6,890 bases of DNA from Desulfobacterales bacterium (GTDB lineage: Bacteria; Desulfobacterota; Desulfobacteria; Desulfobacterales; Desulfobacteraceae). The first letter of the stretch is position 1; each line of letters begins with the position of its first letter. This document shows positions 6,707 through 6,890 of the stretch, piece by piece. Location of the stretch: assembly GCA_022361095.1 (NCBI GenBank), contig JAKSBO010000973.1, positions 1 through 6,890 of the forward strand. The letters run 5' to 3'. A model generated the notes under the pieces. That model was given only the letters and a program-made list of their open reading frames with translations. It made no database searches and had not been told where the DNA came from. Made by a program: the position numbers and the translations under genes.

Positions 6707-6771
6707 GGGCTCGACAGTTGTGAATTATGATCTGCCGTAGCCTTAGTAAGAAGAAGATTAGTTGTGAGCCC
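6707..6771. repeat. Short repeat pair: GGGCTC/GAGCCC inverted and AGTTGTGA direct
   Basis: GGGCTC (6707-6712) and GAGCCC (6766-6771) form an inverted pair. AGTTGTGA occurs twice in direct orientation (6716-6723 and 6760-6767) just inside or across them. A further CCTTTGG (6770-6776) repeats the core of the neighbouring 16-base arms. The matches are short and could be partly chance. Confidence 0.35.
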
Positions 6772-6786
6772 TTTGGGGAGGTTTGA

Positions 6787-6814
6787 ATTACAGCGATCGA
6801 TGAATTTTTTACAA
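6787..6814 (-). promoter_or_regulatory. Weak sigma-70-like promoter candidate
   Basis: On the minus strand TTGTAA (6809-6814) and TGTAAT (6787-6792) are separated by 16 bases, matching the -35 consensus at 4 of 6 and the -10 consensus at 5 of 6. A transcript from here would have a leader of roughly 180 bases containing the long inverted repeat before the glycosyltransferase. Such pairs occur by chance in AT-rich DNA, and the operon may well start outside the window. Confidence 0.2.
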
Positions 6815-6890
6815 AAAAATGACACACCAATGCCCCTGAACCGAACTCCAATCCATATCGTTTTGGCTCATGTTGTGTCTCGGGGTCTTA

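Larger units (their letters stand above)
6597..6890. other. 294-base stretch without a supported gene, upstream of the operon's first visible gene
   Basis: No frame here gives a recognisable protein. The minus-strand frame continuous with the glycosyltransferase is open to 6851 but begins with a TTG and has no family likeness. A 27-codon minus-strand frame enters from the right edge and stops at 6809, and a plus-strand frame of about 53 codons (6731 on) runs off the edge; neither is recognised. What can be seen is a strong inverted repeat at 6629-6696, shorter repeats at 6707-6771, and a weak promoter-like pair at 6787-6814. It may be the leader of the operon or a remnant of inserted DNA. Confidence 0.5.

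Noticed and set aside
6809..6889. Minus-strand frame of 27 codons entering from the right edge and stopping at 6809, possibly the tail of an upstream gene
   Set aside because: It is too short to recognise and has no supporting context inside the window.
6731..6890. Plus-strand frame running off the right edge, with an ATG at 6800
   Set aside because: Only about 53 codons are visible, no ribosome site is well placed and the peptide is not recognisable. A divergent gene cannot be excluded.
6597..6890. JUMPstart/ops element typical of polysaccharide operons
   Set aside because: I looked for the GGCGGTAG core on both strands in this stretch and did not see it.

Overview
The window reads as an internal piece of a surface-polysaccharide (O-antigen or capsule type) gene cluster. 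Every convincing gene lies on the minus strand, so transcription runs from high to low coordinates. In that order the genes are: a family-4 glycosyltransferase (GTG at 6596), an asparagine-synthetase-like amidotransferase (5631-3790), a HisH-like glutaminase (3793-3188), a HisF-like barrel protein (3184-2411), a WbpG-type N-acetyl sugar amidotransferase (2407-1238), and a WbpI/WecB-type UDP-HexNAc 2-epimerase (1222-101). A possible membrane-protein start runs off the left edge (94-1). Gaps between genes are -4 to +15 bases, so this looks like one operon with translational coupling. I see no intrinsic terminator inside it.

How the genes fit together: in Pseudomonas aeruginosa O5, WbpG with HisH2 and HisF2 turns the C3 acetamido group of a nucleotide-linked mannuronic acid into an acetamidino group. 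WbpI makes that manno-configured substrate by 2-epimerisation. All four counterparts are adjacent here, so a 2,3-diamino-mannuronic-acid derivative carrying an acetamidino group is a reasonable predicted product. The AsnB-like enzyme is a second, self-contained glutamine/ATP amidotransferase. In polysaccharide loci such enzymes are thought to amidate uronic acid carboxyls. The glycosyltransferase would add one residue of the repeat unit. The earlier sugar-nucleotide steps (dehydrogenase, oxidoreductase, aminotransferase, acetyltransferase) and a polymerase are not in the window.

Organism: a Gram-negative bacterium is most likely, given the pathway. The sequence style would suit a sulfate-reducing Desulfobacterota lineage, but that is an impression, not a demonstrated assignment. 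Composition is mosaic: the glycosyltransferase is clearly AT-rich, while the epimerase and HisF ends are much richer in G+C.

Layout: 1-100 is the possible start of another gene, with a small hairpin; 101-6596 is the operon; 6597-6890 holds no gene I can support. That last stretch contains a strong 16-base inverted repeat, some shorter repeats and one weak promoter-like pair. No tRNA, rRNA, CRISPR array or intact insertion sequence is visible. The set of families is known; the more unusual points are the pairing of two amidotransferase systems, a HisF paralogue that has lost a catalytic aspartate, and a WbpG-type protein with half of its N-terminal cysteines.
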